From Protea cynaroides (taxonomy: Eukaryota > Streptophyta > Magnoliopsida > Proteales > Proteaceae): a DNA stretch of 64,000 bases. The translations under genes were made by a program, and so were the position numbers. Every line of letters begins with the position of its first letter. Within the stretch, counting starts at the first letter, position 1. This document shows, piece by piece, positions 35,346-48,426 of this stretch. Where the stretch lies: contig CM053268.1 in the NCBI GenBank assembly GCA_028583415.1, positions 19,391,923-19,455,922 on the forward strand, given 5' to 3'. The notes beneath the pieces were generated by a model that saw nothing but the letters and a program-made list of their open reading frames with translations, ran no database searches and was not told where the DNA came from.

Positions 35346-37634
35346 TGTCACACCTCAATTCTAGACTAACCAAAGTAGTGTAATGAACCATCAATAAACC
35401 AACGGTTCAACCAAGATCTCCTATAGGTCGTACCCACCATATCAAACCACACACACATTCCATGGTAATAATCAAAGATAATAAGATATAAGCGAAAGTC
35501 TTTATAAATATGAACTAAGATTCTAACAGTGAGAAAATAATTATTAATCTAGTTATCTCCAAATAACTCAAGATATAAAATAAATAATCAAATACATGTC
35601 TGGTAACCAAAAATATAACTAAACTAATCAAAGACACATTGATTGCACTCGCAAAAGGATCATGAACATCTTCTATTGGTTCTACGTCTAAAGCCGCCAT
35701 GGGTCTATACGACGACACATTCACGTAATCTTCCACAGTAGTACCTGCATCATCAACTAAAAATATTTGACGTCGAAAGGGTGAGCACACATCACGGCTC
35801 AGTGAGCAAACAAAATAATGCACAAACATATGCATGCATTCAATTCAATATCTTTGGTTTAGTTTTAAGTTTGTAATATGCTATAGAAAGATTTGATGGC
35901 CCCCCACCTCTATATACGAGTGTGTGAATCTGTCAAATGGATCAAACACCATTGTCGTCCCATATGTATCCACTATGGAATAGAGATAGGGCTAAAGTGT
36001 CCAGATCACACACCGCTAACACTTCTCCTGATGCCCTACCCATACCAACATGTAAGCCCCTATTGGAAAGGGCTTGCAAACTGGGCTCGTAACTAACCAA
36101 TCCTAATGCCATCCAATGTATCCAAGGCCTCACCCCAGCATCCCTCAATACGTCCATAGAAATAGAGCTAAGGCCCCCTGGCAAAGTCAAAGACCACACG
36201 GTCCGAGACCACCTCCCTTGATGCCCCACGACATAATAGTTCTGCTAAGGTAATGGCGATACGACGATGTCAGTAAGCAAGACTTAAGTAGAGATAAAGC
36301 TAGAGTCTCCCCCTGATGCTCCACTCGCATCCAACACACTAACCATACGTACACAATCGCATGCCTATTCCTAGCATCATCATCTTCATCATGTTATAAA
36401 TAGACTAAAATAAATATGCATGAGCAGTAATAACAAAAATATTGGATGACATGTGAGATGTACATTACAAGCATACAAGTATAGAATCAATCATGGCATT
36501 GGACTAATAAAGTAATCAATTTATTATTATACAATTAGTGTAGGTCTTGTTCCCTCACCTTTTAACAAAATTCGATCTCCTTCCAAGCCTTGTAATTCTC
36601 TTTGAATCAATTTAGTAACCTAGAATTTATATAGATTTAAGTTAGAATTTATGTGTAACATGTTACAGTAGTCAATAATCAAAAACAGATTACTGATAGG
36701 TCTCTGATTGGTCCTATGGTCTCATACTGTGTCGACCTTACCTCGTGCGATCAATACCCTACTGTCGCACTATATGGGACCATACCTGCGACCATTTGGT
36801 TCTTGATTTCTTCCTGAATAGCTATGGTCAATACCCTAGTCATGCTATGGTCATGTTATGGTTGACCATAGCTGTGACCATACGGTTTCTGATAAAATTC
36901 TACTTTCAATCCGAGTTCTTCCTCTTGGCTCCTCAATAGGGTCCTTCCTAATGATCATTCAAAGGCCAAATTTTTTAGTTTTACCAACTAATTACTCTAA
37001 CCCATTCTCCATGATTCCTTCTTGAGATTTTCTCAGAAAAATTCCACAGCTGAATCCTTACATTGGGTTTGGTATTCTAATTTACACTAGAAATTTCTAC
37101 CCTTGATGTTCTATGGCTACAGAGACAAGGTTTATACTTTGTTGCAAAGAGTCTGTAGAACTCTTCTCTCAACCTTCTCCTTAATCTCCTCTCCTTCTCC
37201 TTCTCTTCCTCTAGGGTTTGATAATGTTCCAAAAGAATGAAAAAGGATTGAGGAACGTCCTTTATATAGAGAGAAACTCTCCATATAAAGTTCTCTAGAA
37301 AAAGGAAATAGATCCCCCCTCAATTTAGAAAGTTTTCAAACTCGAAGTCTGATTTGGGGTCGTACGGTCGAACGTACGGTGGCATAATCCATCGACGATA
37401 GGCTTGAAAACATCGATCATATGTCTATTGATCAGTGGTCTTTATTTTCTATCGTATGGTCGACTATATCTACCCAGGTAGTCGACCTTACACTTAGTTT
37501 TTTAGTGTTTTCAAGTAGATTCTCATATCTGGTCTCGTGGTCCTTTTTCGTATGATCAGTCCACTTAATCCAGCAATGATGGGAAGACCTGGCACGATAC
37601 GGTTAAACTGGGTTAGTGGAGTGTGGGTCTTACA
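35346..37634 (-). repeat. 5' LTR of chromovirus T3 (family A)
   Basis: On the minus strand it starts TGTAAGACCCACACTCC and ends GAGGTGTGACA. It interrupts the protease of element B; CTAGG follows at 37635-37639 and should be the target copy, but the other end is not found. Motif clusters of GACCATA / GTCGTACGGTC type lie at 36700-36880 and 37360-37490. Confidence 0.85.
35624..36619 (-). other. LTR-embedded split mini-ORF (pieces 36559-36619 and 35624-35756)
   Basis: The 5' piece (61 nt) lies between AATTCTAG and GTGAGGG and is open. The 3' piece follows ATTTTTAG and reads D-D-A-G-T-T-V-E-D-Y, then M-A-A-L-D-V. A one-base shift precedes what would be C-E-C-N-Q-C-V-F-D and TAG. The frame phase across the junction is the same as in other copies. 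Confidence 0.45.
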
Positions 37635-38108
37635 CTAGGATTACGTCAAAATCTGACATGTTTAGTTAGGAGTATTAGATTCTCATCCATTTGACTATCA
37701 CCGATTTGGAATTTGTACGGTTCAAGGTAATAGTTCAGTTGTACTTGTTGTCCCAATGGCATACTGACTATGAGTTGGATCTCCATTTGCCTTAGGGGTG
37801 TTCCCATCTTCTCAGCGAATGAGGGTGATACAAAGGAGTGGGTAGCACCTAAGTCAAAGAGTACTCGAGCTGGTAAATTGGAAATGGATATGGTACTTGA
37901 TGGTACGTAGCTTATTAATTTGACATATATTACAGGGACATTATCAATTTATGCATAATCGTTTAGCTACTGTGGAAAGGAATACCTGTGACCATGCTAG
38001 TAAAGTTTTTGGCATCTTCTACCATTATGGCATAGACCTTCCTTTGTTGTTGTCCTTGCTTTCGAAGAAGGGGACAATTCTTGGAAATGTGTCCCTCCTA
38101 TTGATAGT
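37635..38108 (-). pseudogene. Element B: end of gag zinc knuckle and aspartic protease, truncated
   Basis: From 38108 leftwards: G-H-I-S-K-N-C (second half of a CCHC knuckle), K-V-Y-A-I-M-V-E-D-A, then P-A-R-V-L-F-D-L-G-A-T-H-S-F near 37880 (active site D-S-G now D-L-G). It runs on to about 37640 where the T3 LTR cuts it. The first half of the knuckle (C-Y-N-Y) is at 41925, on the other side of a solo LTR. Confidence 0.8.
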
Positions 38109-41100
38109 TGTCACACTCCATTCCTGATGTATCAGTACTATGGAATGCAACGGGATTTCTCCATCCTATCTGGGCATAAGAAATCCCCTTCCAGAAATGC
38201 TCAGTCACAGTTCTCCACTATCAATCTGGCATAATAATTATCAAAGTAATTTACCTTCTTATTTTAAAACATATGTTATCTCAAACTGAAAGAAAATAAA
38301 TTAACGGAAGACTTTCAATTTGTTAAACCATTAAATCAATGCTTACTAAGTAAGTCATTACAATAATCCTCCAAAGTTTTCACAACCATGATTCATTATT
38401 CAAATATTCAAACCCATTAATCCAAATAATTAAACCAAATTAAAATGTCTTCAAACCAATTATCCAATTTAAATAATTCAAACTTATATGTATTTTAATC
38501 CCATGCAATTGTTCATAGTTTATTTGCTTCGTAAACCCAAAAATAAATAAGATAGTTCCTACTATAAGTTAAGAGAATAAAGGCATAGCCTAAGCCCATG
38601 CTCAGCTCTAAGGAACGCTTCAAGAATCAGATAACTCCTCCTTAGGTTCAGAGTCCTCATTCTCCACACCAAAAGGACTACAACCCAACGAGTCACGAGA
38701 AGTACCTGCAATATCTAAAAATAGTTTGTGTGCATAGGGTAAGCTCAACCACTGAGCTTAGTAAGAAAACCAAACGTGCAACAAACAATATGCATGCAGC
38801 TATCACTTCGATCTGGTACATAACTGTATGCAACAGCTCAAGACAACCCACACATGGAGTTTCTAGTCCATGAGGGTCACCCCCATTAAAATGATACTAT
38901 GCCACACATGGAGCGCAGCACATCTCCCAAGTATGGATTCGTCATTGGAATGCAAATTCATTTTCCCACCGACTGCCTACACCCAACTCCTCCCAAGTCC
39001 ATAGTTCGTCAGGCACTTAAGGAGATGATAATCCCACAAGTCAACTCGCCCTCCCATCCCATCACGTCGGCCATGGGGAACATCGCAGCTACGTTTATAC
39101 CACCTTTTTATTGAATCCATGCCATTACATAACCCCATAATGGCTAGGGGTACAATTATTGGGATAGTTATGTTCGACTATCCATGTTCTATTACTGGAC
39201 CATAACTTTACCAAGCTTTTAACCCCTTCTGGTCCCCACTTTGGACATCATGACTTGGCTAGGTTACATATGGTCAATGCAAAATAGCGCCAATAAAAAA
39301 GTGGTGCAAGCATCCCATTCCACCCACCTTCCTCCTTACTAACTTAACCAAACATCATGAAGCAACAAGACCAACTCTACCTTTCATGGGGAGGTTACGA
39401 GGCATCTTATTTCACCCTGCTTCTAAACCACTATGGGCATCACTGATCACACATAAGAGAATGCATATGCATAAGCAAATAATCCAATTTATTGGATGGC
39501 ATGTTATCACACACAAGGTATGTTATCAATCACACAACAACACTCAACATAAGTTAAAAGAACTAATCTACCAAACAAAGGTTTAGTTCCCTTACTGTTA
39601 CTTGGAGAGTAGTCCTCAGCAAGTCGTTTGAGTCATAGTCTACCAACGGTCTCGTCGCTAAGGATTCAACATCATAAACAGTAATACTTGTTAATACATT
39701 ATTTGATATAATTAATTTGACTTCTTTTTAAGTTCGTTTTTCATGTGTTCATAGCCTAGTAGCTAATCCAATGTTTAATACCTACCATTTATTATCTATT
39801 TATCATGCTTTGGCATATGGGGTTTCATTACCAGATTCACTTGTCATTATTCTCAACTCTTGGGTACATTTACGCTCGTAGAAAGCCTACTGTCCCTAGG
39901 GATCTAGTGTTATCTGCACCAATCCTCCATGAGATGACACACTTGTTGGCAAGGTTTTTCTTTTTAACACCTTAATACTAAGAAGGACTTCTTATCACGA
40001 AGTCAGGGGTCCTAGTTTCTCATTCCTAAAGTTCCTTATTTGCTATCCAAGATTACTAACCATTTTAAAATATTAAACAGCAACTTGCATAGGGTTTTAA
40101 TCGATTGCAACATCCTACTTAATACTATGAGCATTTGATTTTTAGACATCTAAACTTATAGATATGCTCATATAGGTCTTGTAGAGTCACTGATCAAAGA
40201 TGGTCATTAACAGAGCTCGGTACCATGTGGGGCACTTAGTCAACCGCGCGGTCATTGGCCACAAAGTGTGCGGCACTAGGTCCACCGTACTTCGAACCAC
40301 AGCCTTTTGGCTCTGTCAACTTCATAGACACTTTCCTAACCTCCGTAGGGTTGGTTCCTGGTCCTATCTTGTCATATAACTTCATGGTTTATGTGTTCAA
40401 GACGTACATTATCACGTGTTTTTAATATTCATGGTGTGCGATGTATTTTAGCATTGAAACAAACAAGTTTCAGGATTTTGGTCCTTCAATAAAATCTAAT
40501 AAATTATCAGGAGCCTCCTGTATAGTTTTATCTACTTTTGATGTCGGAATGGCGTGCGGCACATGTAAGACCGCATGTCACTCACGGCTAGGCCGTGTGG
40601 CACATCATAGGCCGCATGTCAAATCATTGATATCTGGACTCCAATTATCTTTTGATGTGTTTCTAACATTCTTAAGGGTCTATACACAAATTTTGGTTTC
40701 AAAACTCTACTTCTATGTATAGTTATGGATACTGTTTTGATTCGACATACTACCGAGATCTCAGATCTGGTTTTATTCCTCTCAGATCTGATTTTCCTCT
40801 TTTGGATCTGGTATCAAATCTTAGTCATGGGTCTCCTAAGGTCCTTTCAGGGTTTCTAACCTTCATGGATCGTCTTAACCACCAGTCAATCTCATGTGCA
40901 CTATCGTTTATCACTCAAACTGAAAACAATGGTGCACACTTTCATAGCTCCATCACAGGTGGTGGTTAGATCATATAATTTCTTACAAAAATCCTTTATT
41001 CATTTGATCATTGAGATAACTCTCATTTCATCCCTCTTTCTCCATTCTATAGTTTTAAAAATCATGGTTGGGATCCAATACTTCCTCAGCCATGCTATGC

Positions 41101-41922
41101 ATTCTTCCCATTCATTTTCATTAACAAAGAAAGTTTTCGAAGTAGGGTAAAATAATTACAGAGGTATCCCTTCCAAGTTTTTCAGCAATTAGATCAGTGC
41201 TTCAAAGGTTGATCTCTTTCCTCTGTTCTATTTCTTTTCTGCATCCTCTTCTGCTGGGCTGTATTAGGAGAGAAGAGTTTCCTTCTCTCTTCTTCCTTCT
41301 TCTTCTGCTTTCTTCTTCCTCCTTTCTTTTCCTCCTCTCTGGTCATACATCAGAGCTTTCTCTCTTTCTCTACGTTTTTGGTGTAGTATTCTAAAGAGAG
41401 AATGGAGATTGGAAATCTCTTTTCTTCCCAAATCGGTATGCAGAGAAACAAGAATGGAAAGGAGATGATTTCTCTCCCTTCCTTCCATTCTTGGCTCTAT
41501 CATGTCATCTTTCCTTGTTGGGAGTCCATCTCAGTCAGTCATGGAGGGAGAAGACCAATTTTTGAACCACGAGTCCTCTTTTAGTTGGTTCTCAACTCGA
41601 TTCCACATACAAGGGGTGCAGCTGGACCGTGCAGTCGATAGTTGACCATACGCCCTTTGTATAGTGTCAGACCTCATTTTGGTCAGCCAGTTCTAGGCGC
41701 GTACACGTCAGACCTTTTGGGGTTCATAGACAGGGTCCGAGACATTCCCTAGCTCTCTTTGTTATGCTCTATCTCCATAAGGGATTAAATCTAATCTCTT
41801 GACATCGCCTCTTGTTTAATTCCTTACCTTGCTCACGTAGATATGATATGTTCGTACGTAGGAAGACCTGACTCATGCCCATAATAGATATATCATAACA
41901 GGATTTGGGCACGGGTCTTACA
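38109..41922 (-). mobile_element. Solo LTR, family B, target duplication ATAGT
   Basis: On the minus strand it starts TGTAAGACCCGTGCCC and ends GGAGTGTGACA. ATAGT is at 38104-38108 and 41923-41927, and the gag zinc knuckle of element B continues across it. Length is 3,814 bp, about 1 kb longer than the other B copy. Motif words GCGGCAC / CGCACTT occur at 40240-40620 and GACCGTGCAGTCGA near 41620. The 3' mini-ORF piece (38620-38714) has lost the C-E-C tail; a 5' piece (about 39597-39660) has one stop. Confidence 0.85.
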
Positions 41923-42598
41923 ATAGTTGTAGCACCTTACTGGGCCAAGTGCTATATCAAAAGACGCAAGGGTAGCAGACTTCTTCCAATGAGCTTGGTA
42001 TCCGTCCCTTTGACTGTCTTTAACTACCTTGGCTGTTTGGACAACGCTTACATAGGGGGTATGGCCTTGAGCCTTCACAATAGCTGTAATACCTCCCCTT
42101 AAGCCATTAGTAAACCTCTTGGCCTTTAATGCAACAGTCCACATACTGGAATTCATGAAGTAATAGAGTCACTCAAAATTTCCCTGATATTCAGTGACTG
42201 ATCTTTGCACTTGGCTAAAAATTAAATACTCAACCTCTTTTTAGTCTCTGTAACTCTGTGGGAAATAATTGACAAAGAAGGCTTCCTTGAAGTTCTCCTA
42301 TGAGATATTCCCATACTTGGCCTCTAGGGTAGGCCTAGTGGATTCCCACCAATTATCGGGCTCATCTTCAAACATGAAAGTAGCGCAAAGTATTTTCTGC
42401 TCATCATTGCATGGCATTATTCTAAGAGTCTTTTTGATAGTATGCATCTAGTTGATAGGATGCAAGGGATCATTTCATATACCTATAAATTTTGGAGGCT
42501 TCATTTTTTTAAAATCTTCCACTATCCTTGCCATAGGTGTCAGGGTAGGTGGCAATGTTATTAGAGGAGTGACTGGAGCAATATTTTCTTGCACTAGT
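41923..42598 (-). pseudogene. Element B gag, central part
   Basis: From 42598 leftwards: K-K-M-K-P-P-K-F-I-G-I, an M-H-T-I-K-K-T-L-type helix, N-W-W-E-S-T, F-F-V-N-Y-F-P-Q-S-Y-R-D, then F-T-N-G-L-R-G-G-I and R-C-Y-N-Y, the start of the zinc knuckle. This is the same capsid layout as T1 and element A gag but clearly diverged. It is interrupted on both sides by solo LTRs (B at 41922, C at 42599). Confidence 0.8.
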
Positions 42599-43454
42599 TG
42601 TCACACCACAAATTTTACGATATGTAAAATTTCAAAACTGACTGAACCGATACATATTTTATGTTTGGTCCAACCCAGAATCACATAAGTGTTGTCATGC
42701 CCGTCTCAACCACATCACGACCAATGTCACAATTTAAGTAATCAGAGTAATATAGATAGCGAAAATAACTAAACCAAGTGAACTTCTGTTGATACCGTAA
42801 ATAAATTAGATAACATTGTATCAGAGTTATTCGAGTTTAACCATTCACAACCATCAAATAAAACCATTCATAATCCAGCCCTATAACAATGGGCTATAAA
42901 CTAGTACTTGTAAAAAGTAAGGTAAAATTGAAATGAATAAAACTAAAAAACTCCAGCATTCGTTAGCAATCGATACAACATCCATCAATCGATACAGCAT
43001 CCATTGCTTATTTTACTCAAACACACATGCATCACACTCACAGTCCGCATCATGTTCATTTCTCTCTAGACCTTGCACATCCATATACACCATAGAAGAA
43101 ACGGTTGGCGCATTTACAAAATCAGCTACAATGTTACCTGCAACATCCACTAGAAATTGTATACAAAAGGATGAGCTCTCTAACTTGAGCTCAGTAAGAA
43201 AATAGATAGGCAAATAGCAATATGCCTCATCATATTATTAATCCTATATTTCACTATTAGTCTGGTATAATGTATGCTATAGCTATGGGAAGGCCTGACC
43301 ACACTCATTAAAGCTGTCCATAATATCCATGCACAGGAGAGAATGGGTGTTCACTAGCCTACACCAATAGCTCTGGTGTTTCCATGCATCATCCCAAAGA
43401 CAGATAGTACTAAGGCAATGGTTTCGCCAATGACGCAGTAACGACCATCCCAAC

Positions 43455-46284
43455 TGTCACACCCCGTTCCTGACGTATCAATACTATGGAATGGACTAGA
43501 TCTCTACATCCTTATTTAGGGCATTGGAAATCCCCTTCCAAGATCACGGGATATGGAACATCAACAAGTAAAAGTAACATCACATAAGAATTAGTAATAA
43601 ATCACACCACCAGATTTATAAAGGATTTCTACAAGAGTATAATGGAAGTTTTGCAATAGTGAGACATTTATTCGCTAAAATATTTAAATGATAGTAATAG
43701 TAATAAATCCCTAAACCATTGTAAGCATAGGTAAGTAAATAGTTAAATCCTTACAAATGTAAATTATTCAAATGGGCAATACGCCCCCAAATTTAAATAA
43801 AACCAACTAAATCAAATAGGCTTATCAATTGTTCAAAGTGCCTATCCATAGACACAGTCGCCACACTCGCACGTTTCATCATGAACGTCTTCATCACTAA
43901 CGTCCATAGCATCGTAATCCATCATACCTACATCTAAAAGAATTTGTGTACACAAGGGTAAGCTCAACCACTGACTATAGTAAGAGAATCAAACACGCAC
44001 AAACAAGATGCATGAACTAACAACTATGGTCTGGTATGTAACTATATGTGCTAGCTCAAGACAACCCACACATGGAGTCTCTAGCTGCACGGGTCACTCC
44101 CAAAGAATGAATACTGTCCCACACATGGAGCACAACAACATCCCTTAAATATGGGTCCGTTGTTGTGATGCAAGTCTGTTTTACGCTGGCTGCCTATACA
44201 CAACTCATCCTAAGTCCACAGCACATCAGGCACTTGAGGAGATGGTAATCCCACTAGTCAACTTGTCAGTCCATCCATACTACGTCAGGTATGGGGAGCA
44301 TTGCAGCTATCATACCACCCTTTATTGAACCCATGCCACCATATAATCCCTTAATGGCCAAGGGTACAGTTACTAGGGTGATTTTAATTCAATTAAGTTA
44401 TCCTATTAGTCAAATTACTGGACCATAATGTCACCAAGCTTCTAACCCCATCCAGTCCCTACTTAGGACATCGTGACTTGGCTAGGTTACACATGATTAA
44501 TGCAAAGCAGCGTTGGTAAGAAATCGTGCAAGCATCCTATTCTACCCACCTTCTTCCTTACCAACTTAACCAGACATCAAGATACACTAAGACCAGCTCC
44601 ACCTTTCATGGAGAGATTACAAGGCATCTCATTCTATCCCATTTCCAAACCACAATGGGTATTACTGATCACATACAAGAGAATGCATATGCATGAGCAA
44701 ACAATACAGTTTATTGGATGGCATGTTATCAAACACAAGGCATAGTATCACTCACATTACATCAATCAATCAAGATAAATAAAAACTAATTTACCAAGCA
44801 AAGGTTCATTTTCCTTACCTGAGATAGCAACAGCAAAATAGAGAATATGGATTCCAGAATGGTTTCTCCTAGAGTTTTGCTATACCTTGGATAACATTTA
44901 TTTATTAGTGTATTGTTTGTCTCTAGCATAGTCTAATAGCTTATTCATATTTTCGAGAGGTTTGTTTACTATTATTAAGTACTTTATACTTGCTGCCTAG
45001 AGTTCCAAAAGCATACACATCCTAAAAAAGCATATAAGGCATAAGCATTTGTTTTTAAATCAAAACTATGGAGCATAGCTCTGTAGACATATGATTCTAG
45101 GTGTATGAACACATAGACAGGTTCATAAAATTCCCAAGAAGTTGTATCCGAGAATGGGGTCGAATCATCATGTGGTACATGATCTACCGCACAGTCACTG
45201 GCCATAGGCGTATGGCACGTAATCGATAACACATCGAACATTGCGAAAACCTACTGATATTTACGTGGTGTTCTTCTTAAATTTTTATAAGTCAAATCCA
45301 TCAGTTTGGATTCAAAAATCCCATTCTAACTGATGTTAATGGTTTCGATTCCATTATACACCTTATCGATATTGCTAGATCTGATTTCTGTTCTGTAGAT
45401 CCTTTTTCAGCAATACCAGGGATTTTTTTCTTTTGATTTAGATCCATGATAAACAATTTAGATTTATCATTCAGGTTTGAAAGACTTGGTTCCAATCAAT
45501 AGTACATTAAAAATTCCATCTTTCAATATTTTAAGAATCCCAGATCATCTCTGATTCAGATCCATGCTCTAGTTGGATTCTTGAAAGAATCTCAATATTT
45601 GTTACAAGAGATATTAGTCTGAAAAAAATGATCAGAAACCCTTTGGGTTCCTTCAGATTTGATTTTACTCCAATAGTTACAAAGAGATGGGAAAATTGAT
45701 ACCAGTTATGGATCTCTGGTGTTGGTGCCTTCCAGTGGTGGTTTTCTTTAGTTGTACAGGCTTTTTCCTCTTTCTCCCTTCTCTTTTCTTCTCCAGATGT
45801 AGCAGAGCTCCTCTCGCACTTTTCTCTTTTATTTTGTAGAGAATGAAAATGAGAAGGACGGAGTATGGCTAGATCCCATACTCCATTCACGTTGGAGTGG
45901 ATTTGTGGCTCCAATCAAGGTGGATTAGAGGATTCCCTCCTCTTTACCCAATTTGAAATGGAGAATGCACCTGGACATTTCTCCGAATAAGTTCAAAAAT
46001 AAACCAGGCTGACTAGAAGTCCAAACGAGTTAGTTCTCTAAACCAATCCCATTACAGGACATGCGGCACTAAGATGCGGTACGTGACCGACTGCACCTAG
46101 GTGCGACGTGCTCGACCCCTAGTTTAAGTTTTGATTACTCAAATTAAGGGCTAGGTTCAACTAGGTTACCTTTATTGTGTTTTCATTGGTCTGGTCCATC
46201 TTGGTTTGATTCGTTCATCGTGGTAAGACCTATTGAAAAATCAAATTTCAAATTAAGACCGAAATTTTGGGTACGGGTCTTACA
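43455..46284 (-). mobile_element. Solo LTR, family B, nested in LTR C; target CCAAC/CCAAT
   Basis: On the minus strand it starts TGTAAGACCCGTACCC and ends CGGGGTGTGACA. CCAAC (43450-43454) and CCAAT (46285-46289) are the target copies with one mismatch. Length is 2,830 bp. GCGGTACGTGACC / GCGGCAC words occur near 45150-45230 and 46070-46110. Confidence 0.83.
43842..44868 (-). other. Family B LTR split mini-ORF (pieces 44819-44868 and 43842-43933)
   Basis: The 5' piece (50 nt) follows AAAACTCTAG and precedes GTAAGGA. The 3' piece (92 nt, shorter than in A) follows ATTCTTTTAG and reads M-M-D-Y-D-A-M-D-V, E-D-V-H-D-E-T and C-E-C-G-D-C-V-Y-G before TAG. Both pieces are open and in the same phase as in A and C. 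Confidence 0.5.
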
Positions 46285-48035
46285 CCAATACCTCCCTCTC
46301 TTCCCTTATCTATACCAACACTTAACCCCCTATTGGCCAAGGTCACATACATGGGTGTTCACTAGCCATCAATCTACATGTCATCCCTTGTAGTTTCCTC
46401 ACACAAGCCCAACAGGAATCCCAGCCCATCCGTTTAGCCCCCCCAAGATGTTGTCATCCCGCTAAGGGTGCGAAGACATCATAAGCCAATCAATCAATGA
46501 TTCAGATCCCTCAGTCTTCGACTGTTTCACCATAGCTTATGATGCTCATTCATATCCAAACACATTCACAATGTTCATAATAAAGAGAAGCAAATGCATG
46601 TAAGCATACTAAAGAGGATCACATGTTATCATAATCAATTTAGCATTCACAGTCATATTCAAGATAGAAGTCATTTCAATTATGGGACAGGGGTTCTGTT
46701 CCCCTACCTGATATGGGTAGAAAATTGTTATTCCCAGTAATCGGGTCACTCTCGATTACGTACAAGTCACCTATGGTATAGAAATCTTTTTAGTTATTTC
46801 ATACGTTCAATTCAACCTTAATCAAGGCTTTCTAGGGCTAACGGGTTGCGACTGGTCGGTTTCGATTATCGAGACCGGTTCAAGATCGGATGCTCTCGGA
46901 AACCTTCTATAATCCAATCGATCGCGAGTCCTGTCACAGATGGAACTACCGGATGTCGGGACCGGTAACTTCCCAGGGGCTTCCCGAATGTATCCGGTTA
47001 TGAATCTGGTTACGTATTTTCCGGTTATGAATCTGGTTACATATTTCGTAACCAGTATGTCACGATTAGACACTCTCTGTGGAGTTGGTCTAGGTTTCTG
47101 ACTTATCTGAAATTCCAACAAGGATTCTTTGTCATGGAGCACTATTGTTGATCTACTTGTCTGACGTCCATATGGCTTATCAACCCCATTCTAGGCTTTA
47201 TGAACACATTATTAATTCAATCACATATGTTAGGGTTCCTCACTTAGGTTTTTCTACAAAACTTATCCTAAGCTTGAATTCATTGAAGTCATCTTCATTA
47301 TTGAGCCATCAATGGATAGTAGCACCATTAATAGTTGATGAACCAAGCTTCCATCCTTTAATCTACACAGTCTGAGATCAGATACAAGGTAGGGTAAGTC
47401 TACTTACAGTGGTTTCAAGTTATAGTTTGATGGTATCGAAACCCAATGGTGATTCTCAGGTAAACCTTCCTTCCAGCCCTCTTCTTCTTCCTCTAACCTT
47501 CCCTTCTCTCAAGAACGTATCAGAACTCTAGGGTTTAGAATGATACGTTGAGAGAGGTAGGGTTTTGGAGAGAATTTTAAGGTTTAGGAGTCTCCCACTT
47601 GGGGTAGAACTCCTTAGAGGGTTGGATACTACAAGGGATTGCTAATTGGCATACAACGGAATCCCTTAGGTTCTCCACCTCCACAACCAAATCTGGATCA
47701 GTTAGGAGTGAGATGGGACCCATTGGAATCATCCCTAGGTCCAAGGAATATTCCCACAATGACTTGCAACAGAGTTTTGAATTGGTCTTTCGTGGGTATC
47801 CTATCCAAGCCTTACCGGTTGCGATGTTCAGCTAGGACTTTTCGGGACAGGTAAGTTGGGACCGGTGATTGGTTTTGAGACTGCTAAGTCAAAATTTCAA
47901 ATTATCAAGGATTGGTTCGTACCTGGTCCGACCTGGTCCTCAACTTAACATGTGGTCGGGTTCGTCGATGGTCGAAAACCCTGGCACAGTAAGAAAATCC
48001 GAGTTAGGCTAGGTTTTCTTGGTGCGGGTTTTACA

Positions 48036-48426
48036 CTGGTGGTGCTTGTGGATGTACTTGTGCTGTAGCATTCAGTACTAGTGCAGGTATTTGATTAATA
48101 GGAGGTGGCACTGGCACTGGAGCAGGTGCTGGTGCTACTGTTGGAATTGCTTGAACTGATATTAATCGGAGGAGTTGTTTCTCCACGAAGTACCACTATA
48201 AGTCCAGTCATTAGCTGCTGTTATTGGATACTAATATCCCAGGAAAAGTTCCCCAAAATAGCAGCAATGTCTGCTATTGTCAACACCGGTAGTGGTGGTG
48301 GTGCAACTGGTTTTGGTTCATGGTGTATCTCAAGAGGAGGTATCGGTTCTTATGTTATTCCCTCTGGTGGTGCATTGCTTTCTACAGTGTTGGGTTCTCG
48401 TCAACTTCGCCTTGTACTAGGACCAT
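48036..48426 (-). pseudogene. Element B gag N-terminus
   Basis: From 48426 leftwards: ATG, a one-base shift, then S-T-R-R-S, R-E-P-N-T, a Pro-rich stretch, and A-D-I-A-A-I-L-G-N-F, similar in position to gag starts of T1 and A. Three stops are visible. It is cut at 48035 by LTR C. Confidence 0.65.

Larger units (their letters stand above)
43013..46770 (-). other. Family C LTR split mini-ORF (pieces 46708-46770 and 43013-43149), now interrupted
   Basis: The 5' piece (63 nt) follows TATACCATAG and precedes GTAGGGG; it is fully open. The 3' piece follows ACAATTTCTAG and reads D-V-A-G-N-I-V-A-D, then R-N-E-H-D-A-D and C-E-C-D-A-C-V-F-E before TAA. The tail and junction phase match families A and B although the LTRs are otherwise very different. 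The B solo LTR sits in the presumed intron. Confidence 0.5.
42599..48035 (-). mobile_element. Solo LTR, family C, split by a B solo LTR; target CTAGT/CTGGT
   Basis: On the minus strand it starts TGTAAAACCCGCACC (48035) and ends TGGTGTGACA (42599). CTAGT (42594-42598) and CTGGT (48036-48040) flank it with one mismatch, and element B gag continues on both sides. The LTR itself is 42599-43454 plus 46285-48035 (about 2.6 kb). Motif clusters of ACCGGT type are at 46845-47045 and 47810-47960. It carries its own version of the split mini-ORF. Confidence 0.8.
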
